Part shown: one piece after another, positions 1-11,729 of the stretch | How positions within the stretch are numbered: the first letter of the stretch is position 1 | How the letters are laid out: each line of letters opens with the position of its first letter | NCBI GenBank assembly: GCA_030847615.1 | Contig: JAUMIR010000002.1 | Location: 115,886,309 to 115,950,308, forward strand | Reading direction: 5' to 3' | Origin: Gambelia wislizenii | Lineage: Eukaryota; Chordata; Lepidosauria; Squamata; Crotaphytidae | DNA: 64,000 bases | Position numbers and translations under genes: made by a program | Notes under the pieces: model-generated | What the model saw: only the letters and a program-made list of their open reading frames with translations | What the model was told of the DNA's origin: nothing | The model's database searches: none

Positions 1-315
1 TCAGAAACGACTTGAAGGTACACAATGACAACAAGAGCAAATCCAGCCTGAACTCTCCCTACAAGCCAGGATGACTAAATAGAGACTGTCACATTTTGGA
101 ATACCATGAGAAGACATGATAATAATGCTTGGTAAGATAGAAGGCAGGAGAAAAAAAAGAAAGGCCACATTCCAGATGGATAGACTCAATTAAGGAAGCC
201 ACAACCCTGAGTCTGCAAGCCCTGAGCAGGACTGGTGAAGACAGGGTGACACAGAGGCCTCTCATTCATAGTCACCATAAATCGAAGTCAACCTGATGGC
301 AGTTAACAATAGATA
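1..315 (+). mobile_element. BovB/RTE LINE 3' fragment
   Basis: The first ~35 bases are a BovB-type tail (AACGACTTGAAGG). They are followed by the end of a BovB-like ORF2 and its 3' tail: Arg/Lys-rich codons at ~130-170, then a SIKEA-like motif near 190-205. The run ending near 315 (AAGTCAACCTGATGGCAGTT) is the usual BovB 3' end. The 1.1-kb copy at 47.2-48.3 kb contains the same text. Stops and frameshifts show it is dead, and it is cut by the window edge. Confidence 0.75.
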
Positions 316-950
316 GTACAGTATTATATTCATTTCTCCACTAGATGGAGGGCCAGATCAGCATCACAGACTATTTTCAAAAGTTAATCTTCAGTCCATC
401 TCCACAAAATTCTAAGCATTCCTCCCAAACAGTAGGAATATTATCTAAAGGTTAACTTGAGACACCTTTTCATCCCCGTCTGATGCTTATTTTACCTTTG
501 CGTAAAGCTCCTGTTTTGCTTTTCTTCATTGTATTAAAAATAAACCTATTCCCTGTACACACATGCCTCCCTGCACGGTACAGAGCTTCAAGGGTAGCCC
601 TGGAAACCTAGCTTACCCAGGAGCCTGATCTGCAAGACATAAAGAGAGTCGTCTGAGGTTTAATTCTGTCAAAGTTTTAATTCTAATATTTGTTTCATGT
701 CCCAAGAGTCCCATTCAGCACCTTGTTGCAGTGGCCTGACTTAGGGACTAACAGTATAAATGCAGACTTTTGTAATATAAAAATTATTGTAGCATAAGCG
801 TCCATAATATTCCAGAAGATTTTGTAGCAAGAAACCCTTAAGGTGATTCTTTATGTTTTTGTTGTATCAGTCATATTACTCCTCTGGACCTGGGGCAAAA
901 GGAAGCTCAGAACATTTCCAAGATGCTGTTATTACAGCTTCCACTTGGGC
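316..950. other. Unassigned AT-rich stretch
   Basis: No gene, RNA or recognisable repeat seen. The short reading frames here have no recognisable composition. Confidence 0.5.
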
Positions 951-997
951 TCCTCCTCAGATGCAGAATCACACCACAGGGGATGGCATACGCAATG

Positions 998-1185
998 CAG
1001 TAGAAATCACTTGAAGGCAAACAACAACATATGTGTGTGTGTATTATTTCCCTGTCGATTACTGTCCCTTCTTCCTTCCATTCTGAAGATGCCAGCCACA
1101 GATGCAGGCGAACGTCAGGAATAAACTCTTCCAGAACACGGCCTCACAGCCCAGAAAAAAACCACGGAAAACCTATGGATGCCGG
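998..1185 (+). mobile_element. BovB-type tail plus Penelope-like element 3' end
   Basis: Positions 998-1030 read as a BovB/Sauria SINE tail (CTTGAAGGCAAACAACAACA). Positions ~1075-1185 match the 3' terminal segment of the Penelope-like copy at 51.8 kb: GATGCCAGCCACAGATGCAG, then a cgtcagga block and a ccagaacacgg block. The segment contains a degenerate hammerhead-like core (CTGAAGA at 1083-1089), with one A missing from the expected GAAA at 1110-1112. It is noncoding and 5' truncated. Confidence 0.6.
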
Positions 1186-1189
1186 CCGT

Positions 1190-2333
1190 GAAAGCCTTCG
1201 ACTTCATATTGAATTTCAGTTTGCAATCTCCTCAGGACAGAGACCTCAATCATTTTGCATTCTGCAAAGCAGCAGGCACAGTGATGACAAACTATAAAGA
1301 ACAGAAAGGAAACTATGGGACCTGATCTTTTTAAAACATGTAAAGAAAAAAGGGCTACCAGGAAAGGGAAAGAGAACTCCTATGTGCTGTGATCTGCTCA
1401 TGCCCAACTTACCTGCAGCCGTGCTCAGAGCTAATCAGAGGGCCACGTCAACCTTTCAACCACAGCTGGCAAAACCACATCTATATCACATCCTGCTTTG
1501 TGAGCCAAGTGCAGCCTGATTTCCTGGGTGTGTGGGGGGTTTTTTTCCCCTGGCAGGAGATCAACCTGCAATTTGCCACATGCTTGCTTACTTTGGACAA
1601 GTAACAACTAGAGTGAGATAAGCACCTGAGTGGCAACCTATCTACACTGAATTCAAAAATGGCCAAGGAGGTGTGTGCATATCCAAATGTACTGAACCAT
1701 GCTTACATTTGATATAGAACTTGGGAGAAACCCAACAACCAGAAGCAATGGGGGTAAAAGAACAGTGCCAAAGCAAGAGACAAAGCAATTGCCATGCTGC
1801 TCATGACTCTGTTCCCATTCCTACTTGTTTCAAAAGGGCTGCCTACATTTCCAAAGATCCAGTCAACAAGCAAGCACATCAACTTTATCCCCCCACATTA
1901 TGATGTCTGTGTTTAGGTCCTAATACCCAATATTCGACAAGCTTTTATCAGAGGAATTTTTCAACAACAACAACAATAATAATAATACAGCACTTTTTTA
2001 AAAATTATATGGTTAGAGAACTGCAAGGGTCTCAATAACCCTGAACATTCCCCTAAGCTTTGTCCAGAAATATAACTAAGAAAAATATGGCTACGTCATG
2101 ACTTTAACTTATAAACTGCATGACCAATGAACAGCTTAAAATAAAAAGGAGGTTGTGAACAGACAAATCCCACAGCCAGAGTTTTTCTCTTGCCCAGCCA
2201 TAGATGGCAAGTTCACCTAAGGCTACTGAAGCAGACTCCCATTTTCTTTCTCCCACCTCTTCCAGCAAGGAAGAAACTACTGCTGAACAGGTCTGCTTCA
2301 AGAACTTTGACACATGCCTGATACCTGTTTTCA
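1190..2333. other. Unassigned stretch
   Basis: Mostly unique-looking sequence with a (AAC/AAT)n tract near 1965-1985. No conserved coding pattern or known repeat recognised on either strand. Confidence 0.5.
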
Positions 2334-2754
2334 TAGAGTCATAGAATCATAGAGTTGGAAGGGGCCTCATGGGCTATCTCGTCCAACCCCCAGCTCAGTG
2401 CAGGATCTCCAGCTAAAGCATCCTCAGCAGGTAGCTGTCCAGACTCTTTCTGAAGAAAAGGAGACTCCACCACCTCTTTAGGCAATTGGCTCCATTGCTG
2501 AACTGCTCTTACTGTCAAGAAGTTCCTTCTAATCTTCAGTCAAATCTACTTTCCTGTAACTTCAAACCATTAGACCTGGTCCTATCTTCTGGGATAGCAG
2601 AGAACAGACTTGCCCCCTGCTCTCTGTGACAGTCCTTGAGGTAGTTAAAGAATGTGATTATGTCACCTCTCAGTCTTCTTTTCACCAAGCTGAACATGCC
2701 CAGCTTCTTCAATCTTTCCTCTTATGTTTTGTTCTCCATATCTTTTATCATGCC

Positions 2755-3020
2755 CCCCACAAGGGGGGGTTGACAGGGTTCTAGCCTGGGGGCCTGGGCA
2801 CCCAGGATTAGGAGGGGGGCCCAACATTTTATTATTGTAAGTTTTTATTTATGTAAATCCATTTAGTTTTTTAAAGTAAATATAAATATTTGACTTTGGT
2901 GTCATCATTTAAACTGATTTATTTTAATTTTATACTAAATCCTGTAAAGCATCTCGCTGCCCTTAACCTTAGCAGTAGGTAGGGGGCCCGCCAAAGACCC
3001 TGGCCTAGGGGTCTGCTTCA
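2755..3020 (+). mobile_element. MITE-like repeat of the 45-kb tandem family
   Basis: This ~265-bp block interrupts the CR1 and is flanked by an apparent 9-bp duplication (CTTTTATCA at both junctions). Its ends are inverted (CCCCCCAC near the left, GTGGGGGG near the right). Its interior (AAATCCATTTAGTTTTTTAA, then AAACTGATTTATTTTAATTT) is the reverse complement of the repeat units at 45.03-46.32 kb. It is noncoding. The duplication length and terminal inversion suggest a hAT-like nonautonomous DNA transposon. Confidence 0.6.
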
Positions 3021-3516
3021 GGATGTGGGGGGCCTTGCCTTTTATCAGCCTTATTGCCCTTCTCTGGACCTGTTCCAAGTTGTCTATATCCTTCTTAAAA
3101 TGAGGCATCCAGAACCAAACACAGTACTCCAGATGAGGTCTGACCAGTGCAGAATATAGTGGGGCTATTACATCTCTCAACCTAAAATGCTTCTATTAAC
3201 GCAGGCTCTAAAACAGCATTCACCTTCTTTGCTGCAGCATCATCCTGCTGACTCGTATTCACTTTATGATCAACAATAATCCCAAGGTCCTTTTTGCATG
3301 TAGTACTGCTGAGCCATGTATCTTCACACACCCCATCCTATACCTGTGCATTTAGTTTTTTTGTGGCCTAAATGTAAAATTTTACATGTCTCTATTGAAT
3401 TTCATTTTATTAGTTTCTGCCTAATTTTCTGCCCAATTATTTAGGTCCTTTCAAATTCTGTTCCTATCTTCCAATATGTTAGCCACACACACAAACAGAC
3501 ACACAGTTTTGTGTCA

Positions 3517-4555
3517 TAGAATCATAGAAGCATAGAATTGTAGAGTTGGAAGAGACCACAAGGGCCACCCAGTCCAACCTCCTGCCATTCAGGAAATCAC
3601 AATCAAAGCATCCCTGACAGATGGCCATCCAGCCTCTGTTTAAAGACCTCCAAGGAAGGAGACCCCACCACACTCCGAGGGAGTGTGTTCCCCTGCTGAA
3701 CAGCTCTTACTGTCAGGAAGTTCCTCCTAATGTTGAGGTGGAATCTCTGTTCCTGGAGCTTGCATCCATTGCTCCGTGTTCCAGTCTCTGGAGCAGCAGA
3801 AAACAAGCTTGCTCCATCCTCAATGTGACACCCCTTTAAATACTTAAATAGTCACTGGAGGGTAATACTCTATATGATAACGGCTGCTAGATTGGCAATA
3901 GCAAAAAAAAAAAAATGGAAAGTGAAAGAGCACCCGACATTAAATGAATGGAAAAGTAGGTTGATAGAGATGTGGGAATTAGACATTTTAACAAATAAAT
4001 TAAGAGACAGAAAAGAAAGCAAATGGAAAGATGAATGGAAACAGGTGATAGACTTTTGGGTAAACAAGGGTGAATTACAAGGTAGCGGAATATTATAAGA
4101 AAGGGGAAATTCCTGTAGATGGAAGTTTTATAGTAAACAGCAGTTAAAACTAAGTGTACTTAAAAATTGGAAATGGTATTTATAAATAGGAAAGCAAACT
4201 AGTATAAAAGTAAGTAACAAGAGGAAAGCCAAAATGTCAGTGAGCAGAAGTCATTTAATGTACTCATGTATTATCACCAGTCTTCTGATGTCAAAATAAC
4301 ATATGATGGAAGTCATGTTTAAGCATCTTGGATACAATATGCACGTACGATATGGATATGTAAACATGGTATATCAAAAATGTTAGTAGAATGTAAAATG
4401 GTAAGGTAAAGTTTGGATTATATAAGATGTACATAAGTTGATTTTGGAAAATGCTGAATCTTGAAGAGTGGGAAGATTGCTGAATTTTAAATAAAGAATA
4501 AATTTTAAAAAATACTTAAACAGGGCTATCTTATTGGCTAGGCAAGCAAAGAAAA
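3517..4555 (-). mobile_element. CR1 3' end fragment, split by L1
   Basis: This starts at the CR1 terminal octamers (ATAGAATCATAGAAGCATAG) and covers the last ~330 bases of ORF2 and the 3' [23 protein letters not shown] and [17 protein letters not shown] on the minus strand. Sequence resumes after the L1 at 4507 (ACTTAAACAGGGCTATC). It lies inside the older CR1, so it is a later insertion. Confidence 0.8.
3850..4506 (+). mobile_element. 5'-truncated L1 inserted in CR1
   Basis: Positions 3874-4098 encode the very C-terminus of L1 ORF2 (ITAARLAIAKKWK-like start, then PTLNEWKSRL, LTNKLRD and WKQVIDF). An AT-rich 3' UTR, an AATAAA-type signal near 4490 and a short A tail follow. The flanks repeat AATACTTAAA on both sides, which is the target-site duplication expected of target-primed insertion. 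At ~660 bp against ~6 kb for full length, it is a dead 3' stub. Confidence 0.8.
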
Positions 4556-4908
4556 ACAAAAAGCAAAAACAACTCCTTCATCTGCAAACTTAATAAGGAT
4601 TCCCTCCACTCTGTCATCTAAGTCATTGATTATAATGTTGAAGATTTCCTTCCAGTTTGAAGCACAGCCATTGATGACAACTTTTTAATCACAGCTTTCA
4701 AACTGGTCTGACAGTGTTCTCATCCATTCCACATTTAATCAGTTTCCTAATCAAAATATTATGGGGGACCTTATCAAATGCTTTGCTGAAATCCAGATAA
4801 ATGACATCCACAGCAGTCCCACCATCTACTAAACTAGTGACCTGATCTAAAAAAAAGATATATATTAGTTTGGCAGGATTTGTTCTTGACAAACCCTTAT
4901 TAGTTCTT

Positions 4909-4948
4909 ACTGGTCTCTTCCAACTCTGCAATTCTATGATTCTATGAT
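4909..4948 (+). mobile_element. Ultra-short CR1 3' end insertion
   Basis: Thirty-eight to forty bases reading GGTCTCTTCCAACTCTGCAA, then two ATTCTATG octamers, sit in plus orientation inside the minus-strand CR1. This is the terminal piece of a CR1 and amounts to an extreme 5' truncation. Confidence 0.65.
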
Positions 4949-5604
4949 CACTGCATTGTCATCAAAATACTTGCAGACAGACTCCTGTGTAATCCATTCT
5001 AATATTTTACCTAGGGTTAAGGTTCGGCTGACTGGTTTGTAGTTTCCTGGATCTTCTTTTTTGCCTTTTTTGAAAAGATGGACAATGTTTGCCCTTCTCC
5101 AGTCCTTTGGCACCTCACCTGTTTTCCAAGATTTCTCAAAAATGATGGCAAGGGGTTCATCAGCAAGTTTCTTCAGTACTTTGGGATGCAGTTGATCTGG
5201 CCCTGCAGATCTGAACTCATTTAGTTTAGCTAGGTGATTCCTGATTAACTCCCTATCAATCTTGATTTACAATCCAGATCCCTTGCCAAGATCTCTGCTG
5301 CTTCGTGGAAGTACACAATTCTCTTTTTTTGAGGGGGGGGCTGAAGCAAAATAGGTATTGAGTAGTTCTACCTTTTAATTGTGATCTGTTAACATGTTGC
5401 CATCCTTATTGAACAGCAGCCCCACTGTCTCCTTGGTCATTCTCTTGTCTCAAAATTATCTGAAAACCTCTTTTTGTTGTTCTTTGCTTGCCTAGCCAGT
5501 CTCAGCTTATTTTGAGTTTTCACTTTCCTTATACTACCCCAGCAAGCTTGGGCTACACGTCTGTATTATTCCTTGGTTATTTGTCCTTCCTTCCATTCCA
5601 TATA

Positions 5605-5838
5605 CAGTGGCCCTCTGTATCCACAGATTTGGTGTCCACGTATCCCACCATCCATGGCTTGAAAATATTTTTTCCCCCACAAAAAAAAATCCAAAAAGCA
5701 AACCTTGCTGTTTGCCCTTTTACATAAGGGACACCATTTTAATATGCCATTGTATGTAATGGGACTTGAGCATCCACGGATTTTGCTATCCACGAGGGGT
5801 CCTTGAACCAAACCCCAGCATATACCAAGGGCCCACTG
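5605..5838 (+). mobile_element. Tigger/pogo-like MITE
   Basis: Terminal inverted repeats (CAGTGGCCCTCTGTATCC at the left, the inverse of GGGCCCACTG at the right) are flanked by TA on both sides (5603-5604 and 5839-5840). The interior has the ATCCACGGATT and CCATGGCTTGAAAATATT text common to Tigger MITEs. It has no transposase and interrupts the old CR1. Confidence 0.8.
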
Positions 5839-6784
5839 TACATACCCCTTTATCATTTCACTTCCTCCTTAAGTTTGCTATGGAGGCACATAGGCTTTTT
5901 CAGATGTTTCCCATTTATCTTATTTCATGGGATTGTTTGTGATTGTGCTTTTTGCAACTCCTTCAAGAACTCGCATCCTCACTGGATGTTTTTTTTTTTT
6001 CCTTTAGCATGTCTAGCCATGGAATTCCATCCAGTAATTCTCTGAACTTGTTTTCCTGAAATCCAAAGCCTGTATTTGATTATACTCTTCTTTGCCCTAT
6101 CCCACAATTATGAATTCCAGTGTTACATGGTCACTCCTCCCTAAAGTACCAATCTCTTTGATTCCAGTGATCAACTCCTCCCTATTGCCTTGTGGCTGAA
6201 GAGCAGGGTATTAAATAACTAACTAAATAAAAAAAAATATTGGTCAGGATCAAGTCCAGGACTGCCAATCCTCCAGTCCTTCCTCTACCTTTTGAAATAA
6301 GAAATTATCTGCAAGTCATATCAGGAATTTGGTGAAGAGCATATGCTCAGTAGAGTTAGTCTCCCAGCAGATAACAGGGAAATTGAAGTCCCCCAAAACT
6401 AATTCTTGCATCTTTGAAATTTCTGAGATTTGTTTCTGAAAAGCATCATCCACTACCTCTTCTTGGTTTGGTGGCCTGTAGTAAACTCCTACCACAATGG
6501 GAATTTATTTATTTCTCTATTTAATTTTTCCAAAATGCTCTCAGCTGGTCCACTCTAATCATTCTCATGGATTTCTGCCCAACTGAATTTGTCTTTGACA
6601 TATAATGCTACTCCCCCTCCTTTTCTGCTACATCTATTCCTTTTTACATTTGTTTGACTCTGCCCCAGTCTCCCTGAACCCCGCCCACTCTGCTTAGATG
6701 TCCCCTGCTGTTGGCTGCTCATGTTACCCAATCCAGCCATATCACCCACATTCACATTTGTCCCTGATAGTCAATCTAGGAGTA

Positions 6785-7796
6785 CAGTAGGACCCCGATA
6801 TCTGCTGGGGATTGGTTCCAGGGGGTGCCGTGGATAACGAAAACCGTGGATAATAGCGAATGCCCCAGTGGTTGTTCCAGCTGAATTAGTGATAATCTGG
6901 CCCTGCCATTAGGCTGGCTTCAAATTGTGGATGGCCAAGCGGGAAGGGAATCAGTCCCAGGGCTGCTTTTGGTATTAGTGGACCACAAGCTGAACATGAG
7001 TCCACAGTGTGATGCAGCAGCTAAAAAAGCCAATGTGATTCTAGGCTGCATTAATAGGAGTATAGTGTCTAGCTCAAGGGAAGTAATAGTGCTACTCTAT
7101 TCTGCTTTGGTCAGACCTCCCCTCAAATACTGTGTCCAGTTCTGGGCACCACAACTCAGGAAGGATATTGAGAAGCTTCAATGTATCCAGAGAAGGGCAA
7201 CCAGGATGGTGGGAGGTCTGGAAGCCATGCCCTATGAGGAGCGCTTAGGGAGCTGGACATGTTTAGTCTGAAGAAGAGAAGGTTGAGATGTGACACGATA
7301 ACCATGCTTATATATGTGAAGGGATGTCATACTGAGGATGGAGCAAGCATGTTTTCTGCTGCTCCAGAGACTAGGACACAGAGCAATGGACTCAAACTAC
7401 AGGAAAAGAGATTCCACCTAAACATTAGGAAGAACTTCCTAACAAAAAGAGCTGTTCAGAAGTAGAATACACTACCTTGGAGTGTGGTGGAGTCTCCTTC
7501 TTTGGAGGTTTTTAAACAAAGGCTGGATGGCCATCTGTTGGAAATGATTTGATTGTGTATTCCTGCATGGCAGGGGGCTGGACTGGATGGCCTTTGTGGT
7601 CTCTTCCAACTCTATGATTCTATGATTCTATAATGGGACTTCCAGTTTAAAATACCATAGAGTTGCTTTGGAGGACCTAGAAAATGGCTAGGGAGGACAC
7701 ATTTTCTAGGAAGGCTCTACGGTAGGTGTGCTGTTCCATGTCCCATGGATAACTGCATCAGAGGATAATGAGTCAGTGCATGTGGGGGTCCTACTG
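6785..7796 (-). mobile_element. Tigger-like MITE split by a CR1 fragment
   Basis: CAGTAGGACCCC at 6785 and its inverse GGGGTCCTACTG ending at 7796 are the two termini; TA precedes the left one. The halves 6785-6960 and 7635-7796 correspond, inverted, to the two halves of the uninterrupted copy at 33929-34166. The middle is occupied by a CR1 3' end, so the CR1 landed in an existing MITE. Confidence 0.7.
6970..7634 (+). mobile_element. CR1 3' end fragment
   Basis: The plus strand encodes the end of CR1 ORF2: [20 protein letters not shown], then [22 protein letters not shown] and IQRRATRM across 6927-7271. The frame then shifts and continues as MFSAAPETRTQSNG at 7259-7465. It closes with octamer repeats at 7610-7634. 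Frameshifts make it a pseudogene. Confidence 0.85.
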
Positions 7797-8061
7797 CAAT
7801 GATTCTGCTAGATCTCTGAAAAAGGCCATCAGCATTTCTCAGAGACTCTAGCCTTTCTTCCATCGCCCCTTAGTATCAGATTATCTAGAACTCTGTCCAT
7901 GATAGATAAGCAAAAATTCCACATTCAGAAGCAGTAGGCCTTTGGATGTTTTACTGGAGAGTTGCTGTCCTCATAACTGCCTGCAGGCTTCCTGGAAGCA
8001 CTTGGTCAACCACAAGCTGAAATCACACAAGTCTGCACAGGGCAAGAGAAGGGAGGGGATC

Positions 8062-9330
8062 ATGCCTCCCAAAAAAGGGGCACAGCCAAGCAGGCCAGTT
8101 ACACGAGGCCAAACTGGCAGAACCCCTAGGTCCTGGGCAGCTCTGGCCCCTCGAGGGAGACAGGCAGTACAGGAAGCAAAGAGCATTTCAGCTGCAGCAA
8201 GGGGTCACGTTATGTCCATCCGGGAGTTCCTGGAGGACACAGATACTCCTAACTTCCAAGAGGTGACACAAGCTGTCACTCTCATTGCTGAGCAGGTAGC
8301 AGAGCTGAAACCAAGAGGAAACAATGATGTGGGGGCTGCAGGGCCACCTCAATCCTCGGAAGCTCTAGCGCCAGATCACAGTCCTCAAGGATCAGCTTTG
8401 AGGGGTCCACACAATCACAATCAGAGGCGGAGGAAGCACCATTCCCCAACACACAGTGACATCAGTGTGGTGTCCTCAGCAGGCTCCTCCTCAACTGAGC
8501 AGAAAGACAAGGCAACTGGGAGGAAGGGGCGGAAGGCGAGTAAGCAAGAAAGAAGGAAGAAACATTCCAGGCACAGAGGAAGGAGGATTCAGACAGCAAG
8601 GGATCCTCAGGTGAGTCATCTGAAGATGACATGGATCAGTCGGGGTATTGGCAGGTGGGGGCACTGGTCCCTGGGCTCCCCTCTTGGGCAATCAAGGTGC
8701 AAAACCAACAGGATCCACTGCCCTCAGGTCCTACAAGGGCTTGAAGAAATGGGGCAGTTTCGCCTGGGACCCCAGCCCTCAATTTGTTTCCAGACAATGA
8801 GGAGCTGCCTGGGATCCACTTGGATAAGAAGACTCGAGATAACATCCTCAAAGGATATTATGTCGATGTCTTTACTCTCCTCAAACCTGAAGGAGAAAAG
8901 CGAAGTGTCCCCAAACCTGACAAGAAGACCCCAGAGAAGGCCAAGGTGGATCCTGTTGAATGTTCCTTCAGCAATTGGTTGGTGGGGTACACAGTTTTCA
9001 TGGGTGTTGTACAGGTAGCATACCCCAAGCAGGGATGGCATCTGGCCAATCACCTAGGAAATGTCCTCAAGGCCAGGGCACTGGCAGGGGAAGCGGCTGC
9101 CATTGAGCATGACACTGCCTTTCGGAAACAAGCGTCACGCAATATGTGTGCCAGGTGGGATCTCATTAATGACAAGCTGTGGCTTGTCATGGTGGGACCT
9201 CACATCAGGGGCAGGTCGGGAGAGGTCAAGCCCCTGTGCAAAAAAGACCCACGGTGCCTGGTCTGTTGGGAGTACAACCAAGGCAAATGTTTCAGGGCCT
9301 GCTGCAAATTCGAACAACTGCAAGACTTGC
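8062..9330 (+). pseudogene. gag-like ORF of a DIRS/Ngaro-like retrotransposon, broken
   Basis: The first ATG at 8062 opens a basic, Ser-rich protein (MPPKKGAQPSRPVTRG). Near 8580 the reading moves to another frame, and an in-frame TGA follows near 8735. From 8784 the gag core is legible: WLVGYTVFMGVVQVAYP, YDTAFR-like HDTAFRKQ, RWDLINDKLWLVMVG. It ends in a CCHC-like cluster CLVCWEYNQGKCFRACCKFE at ~9258-9313. This gag type accompanies the RT found directly downstream. At least one indel and one stop make it nonfunctional. Assignment to the Ngaro group rather than another DIRS-like group is inferred from remembered family style. Confidence 0.65.
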
Positions 9331-9469
9331 TATGGAACCCATCCACCAACCAGTTGCTCCCGTCCTGCTTCTGCCCAGCAGTCCTTTCGGACCAGATGCC
9401 CTGCTGCCTCCGGTGGAAAAAAGGAAGCAGGGTCTGGGACCAACGCCGGCCAAGGGACAGCCAAACACA

Positions 9470-10200
9470 ATTGAAGGAGGACAGGCTATGGGGAGGTTGG
9501 CCTTCAAACTGGTTCGGTTGCAGGCTATGCTCCCTTTTCTGGCCATTTACCCTGATAAAAAGGCAACTGCCTATTTAATGGATGGTTTCACCAATGGTTT
9601 CAGAATCCCAGCTCTAGGCCCCAGAGAAGCAGCAAAATCAGGCAGCCTCAAGTCTGCCGCTGAGTTACCTGAGATGGTGGCCAAGAAAATTGCCAAGGAA
9701 TGTGTGGCCGGGAGAGTTGCAGGCCCCTTTTCAACACCTCCCATGTACAATCTTCATGTTTCTCCCTTGTTGGTGGTACCCAAGAAGGTGCTGGATGAAT
9801 ACAGGCTCATTCATCACCTGTCCTACCCAAAAGGGGTGTCGGTCAATAATGCCATACCATCGGAACTTTGTCCTGTCAAGTATGCATCTTTTGATCACAC
9901 AATCAAATTAGTCAGAGCTTGTGGCCCGGGGGCCCTCATGGCAAAATGTGACATTCAATGGGCCTTCCAGCTGCTACCAGTCCATCCAGATGATCACTGC
10001 CTACTGGGATTCAAATTTCAGGGAAAATGGTACTATGGCATGGCCTTACCTATGGGGTATGCCATCAGTTGTTCCCCATTTGAGGCGTTTAGCACATTCC
10101 TCAAATGGGCCCTTTGGCACAGGACCAGTTCTCCTTTTGTAACCCACTAGCTTGATGATTTTCTAATGATTGGGTCCCATAATAGTAATGCATCCTAACC
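9470..10200 (+). pseudogene. Reverse transcriptase of the same DIRS/Ngaro-like element, truncated
   Basis: In the frame of 9179-10150 the RT is readable from ~9480. It runs NGFRIPALGPREA, RVAGPFSTPPMYNLHVSPL, VPKK, YRLIHHLSYPKGVSVN, YASFDHTIKLV, GALMAKCDIQWAFQLLPVHP, then LGFKFQGKWYYGMALPMG. The catalytic box follows at 10148-10171 as TAG-LDDFLMIG, so the Tyr of the usual YLDD box has become a stop. The element ends soon after (~10200) without RNase H or recombinase. The style (RLIHHLSYP, PMGYAISC) fits tyrosine-recombinase retrotransposons rather than Gypsy or LINEs. Confidence 0.7.
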
Positions 10201-10204
10201 CAAC

Positions 10205-11370
10205 CCTACAGAAGCTAAATAAAATTATTCTTATAAAAAACACATATATTGTTAAGGAAGCTTGTTCTATAATATATATATATATATATATTAAACTGAT
10301 GGGATCGGTGTTCTGGATGCTATAATATAAGTATAATTAGAATTTCTAGCCTGTTTATTTTAACAAAATGCCTTACTACCATCATATGGAAAAGAAGAAC
10401 TAACATACCAGCAGGGCTCTCATTACCCTGCCAGCTACTCAGATTTCTCAAACAGCAGGCAGCTGGAAGGTGGGTGGCAGCTCTGCCAGCAATTTCCAGT
10501 GGCCTTTCCACAGCTGCTGTTTGGAGCTCTGGAAAAAAGACTGGAAGGGAACTTCCCAGAATCCTTGCCAAGCATCAGCTGATCATCAAGCTGGAAAAAA
10601 GCCTGGTGAGCTTGGAAGCTGTTCTATCACATGATGGATAGCTGCATACAAAATCTTCCAGAGAAGTATATGCATGAGGAGTGAGAGAAGAACATACCTA
10701 ACAGTAGCAATGCATGAAGCATAAATCCATCAGACAACAGAATCTGGGACAAGTTGGTGGTATCACTCTGCTGGTCTCACATTTCTGTGTTGGCAATTCT
10801 ATTGTAATCGTGATTGAGTTTGAAAGTCAAAATGGTCATTTGCTGAATGAAACTATAACCTGGCAAATGGATATGCTCGTGAAATCAAAAGGCCAGAGTA
10901 ACTCCTGGGTGATAGTGTTTTGAGGCTAAGGAAGCCATACTCTTAACTCAGCACCACCAGTATGGGAGTTAAAATGCTGTCTTGTCGTTTGGCCAGTTGT
11001 CCAGTAGCAATGCTGAAGATACAGAACTGAAGAGAAGGATCACAGCTCAGCATCGAGACCAGCCTGCAGAATCTCGAGGTAACAGGGTTGGGCCTTTGCC
11101 TGAGTTAACAGATCTGCAGCCAGACAGAAGAGAGTGTTCTAGGCTAAACAGACAAACAGTCTAGCTCAGCATCAGTGTCCTCTGTCAGAATCTGATCAGG
11201 CATGGTCCTGATCAGTTTCTTGGTGGGAACTGGAGTTCCCTCTAAACAGCTTGAATTTTCAAAGGAAGAGCAGAATTATGACAAATAAACTCATCCTGTG
11301 TGACCAAATGCATTTTGAAGGACACACACAAAATAAATCACCATTATGAGCTCACCAAATATATCTGGTG
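10205..11370. other. Unassigned stretch with (TA)n
   Basis: A (TA)n tract lies at about 10272-10292. The rest shows no recognised gene or repeat. Confidence 0.5.
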
Positions 11371-11375
11371 ATACT

Positions 11376-11440
11376 TCTTGTTGTTGCTGCTGCGGCTATT
11401 ATGTGCCTTCAAGTTATTTTTGACTTGCAGAAACTCTCTT
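11376..11440 (-). mobile_element. Sauria SINE/BovB-type tail fragment
   Basis: TTGTTGTTGCTGCTGCGGCT followed by TATGTGCCTTCAAGTTATTT is the reverse complement of the BovB-type SINE tail. Only the tail is present. Confidence 0.5.
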
Positions 11441-11729
11441 GCAAATGCTTTAAATACATCAATTAGCAAATGGCAAAAATACTTGCATGTATTTTTTTGG
11501 CAAAGAATAACACAAACTATCAGTGAGCACTGCAAACCTGACTCTTCCTAGTATCTTTCAGACAGAGGTGTGAAGGCTTGAGATAAAATTGGATAAATTA
11601 ATCAAACTAAGAAAAACATTTCCCATTTTTTCTAACATTTTTCGCTCAGAAAAAAATAAAATAAAATCTGGATTATGGAATATTTTATTTCAGAATGACA
11701 AATCAGATATTTAAGACAAGGTGTTTATT

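Larger units (their letters stand above)
2335..6770 (-). mobile_element. Old CR1 LINE, interrupted several times
   Basis: Reading the minus strand from 6770 to 2335 gives CR1 landmarks in order. Endonuclease residues come first (6555-6755, KGGGVALYVKD) and further endonuclease text at 6240-6500. RT text such as DWRRAN and LFKKGKK follows at ~5030-5150, then YLDFSKAFDKVPH at 4698-4931. The thumb region [15 protein letters not shown] is at 2935-3180, and the 3' end has the ATTCTATGATTCTATGA type octamers at 2335-2350. Later insertions split it at 2755-3020, 3517-4555, 4909-4948 and 5605-5838. Many stops and indels mark it as an old, dead copy; it ends against a Tigger-like element at 6785. Confidence 0.85.

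Noticed and set aside
7942..9018. 358-codon frame as an intact gag
   Set aside because: The family-like text changes frame near 8580; the later part of this frame is unrelated.
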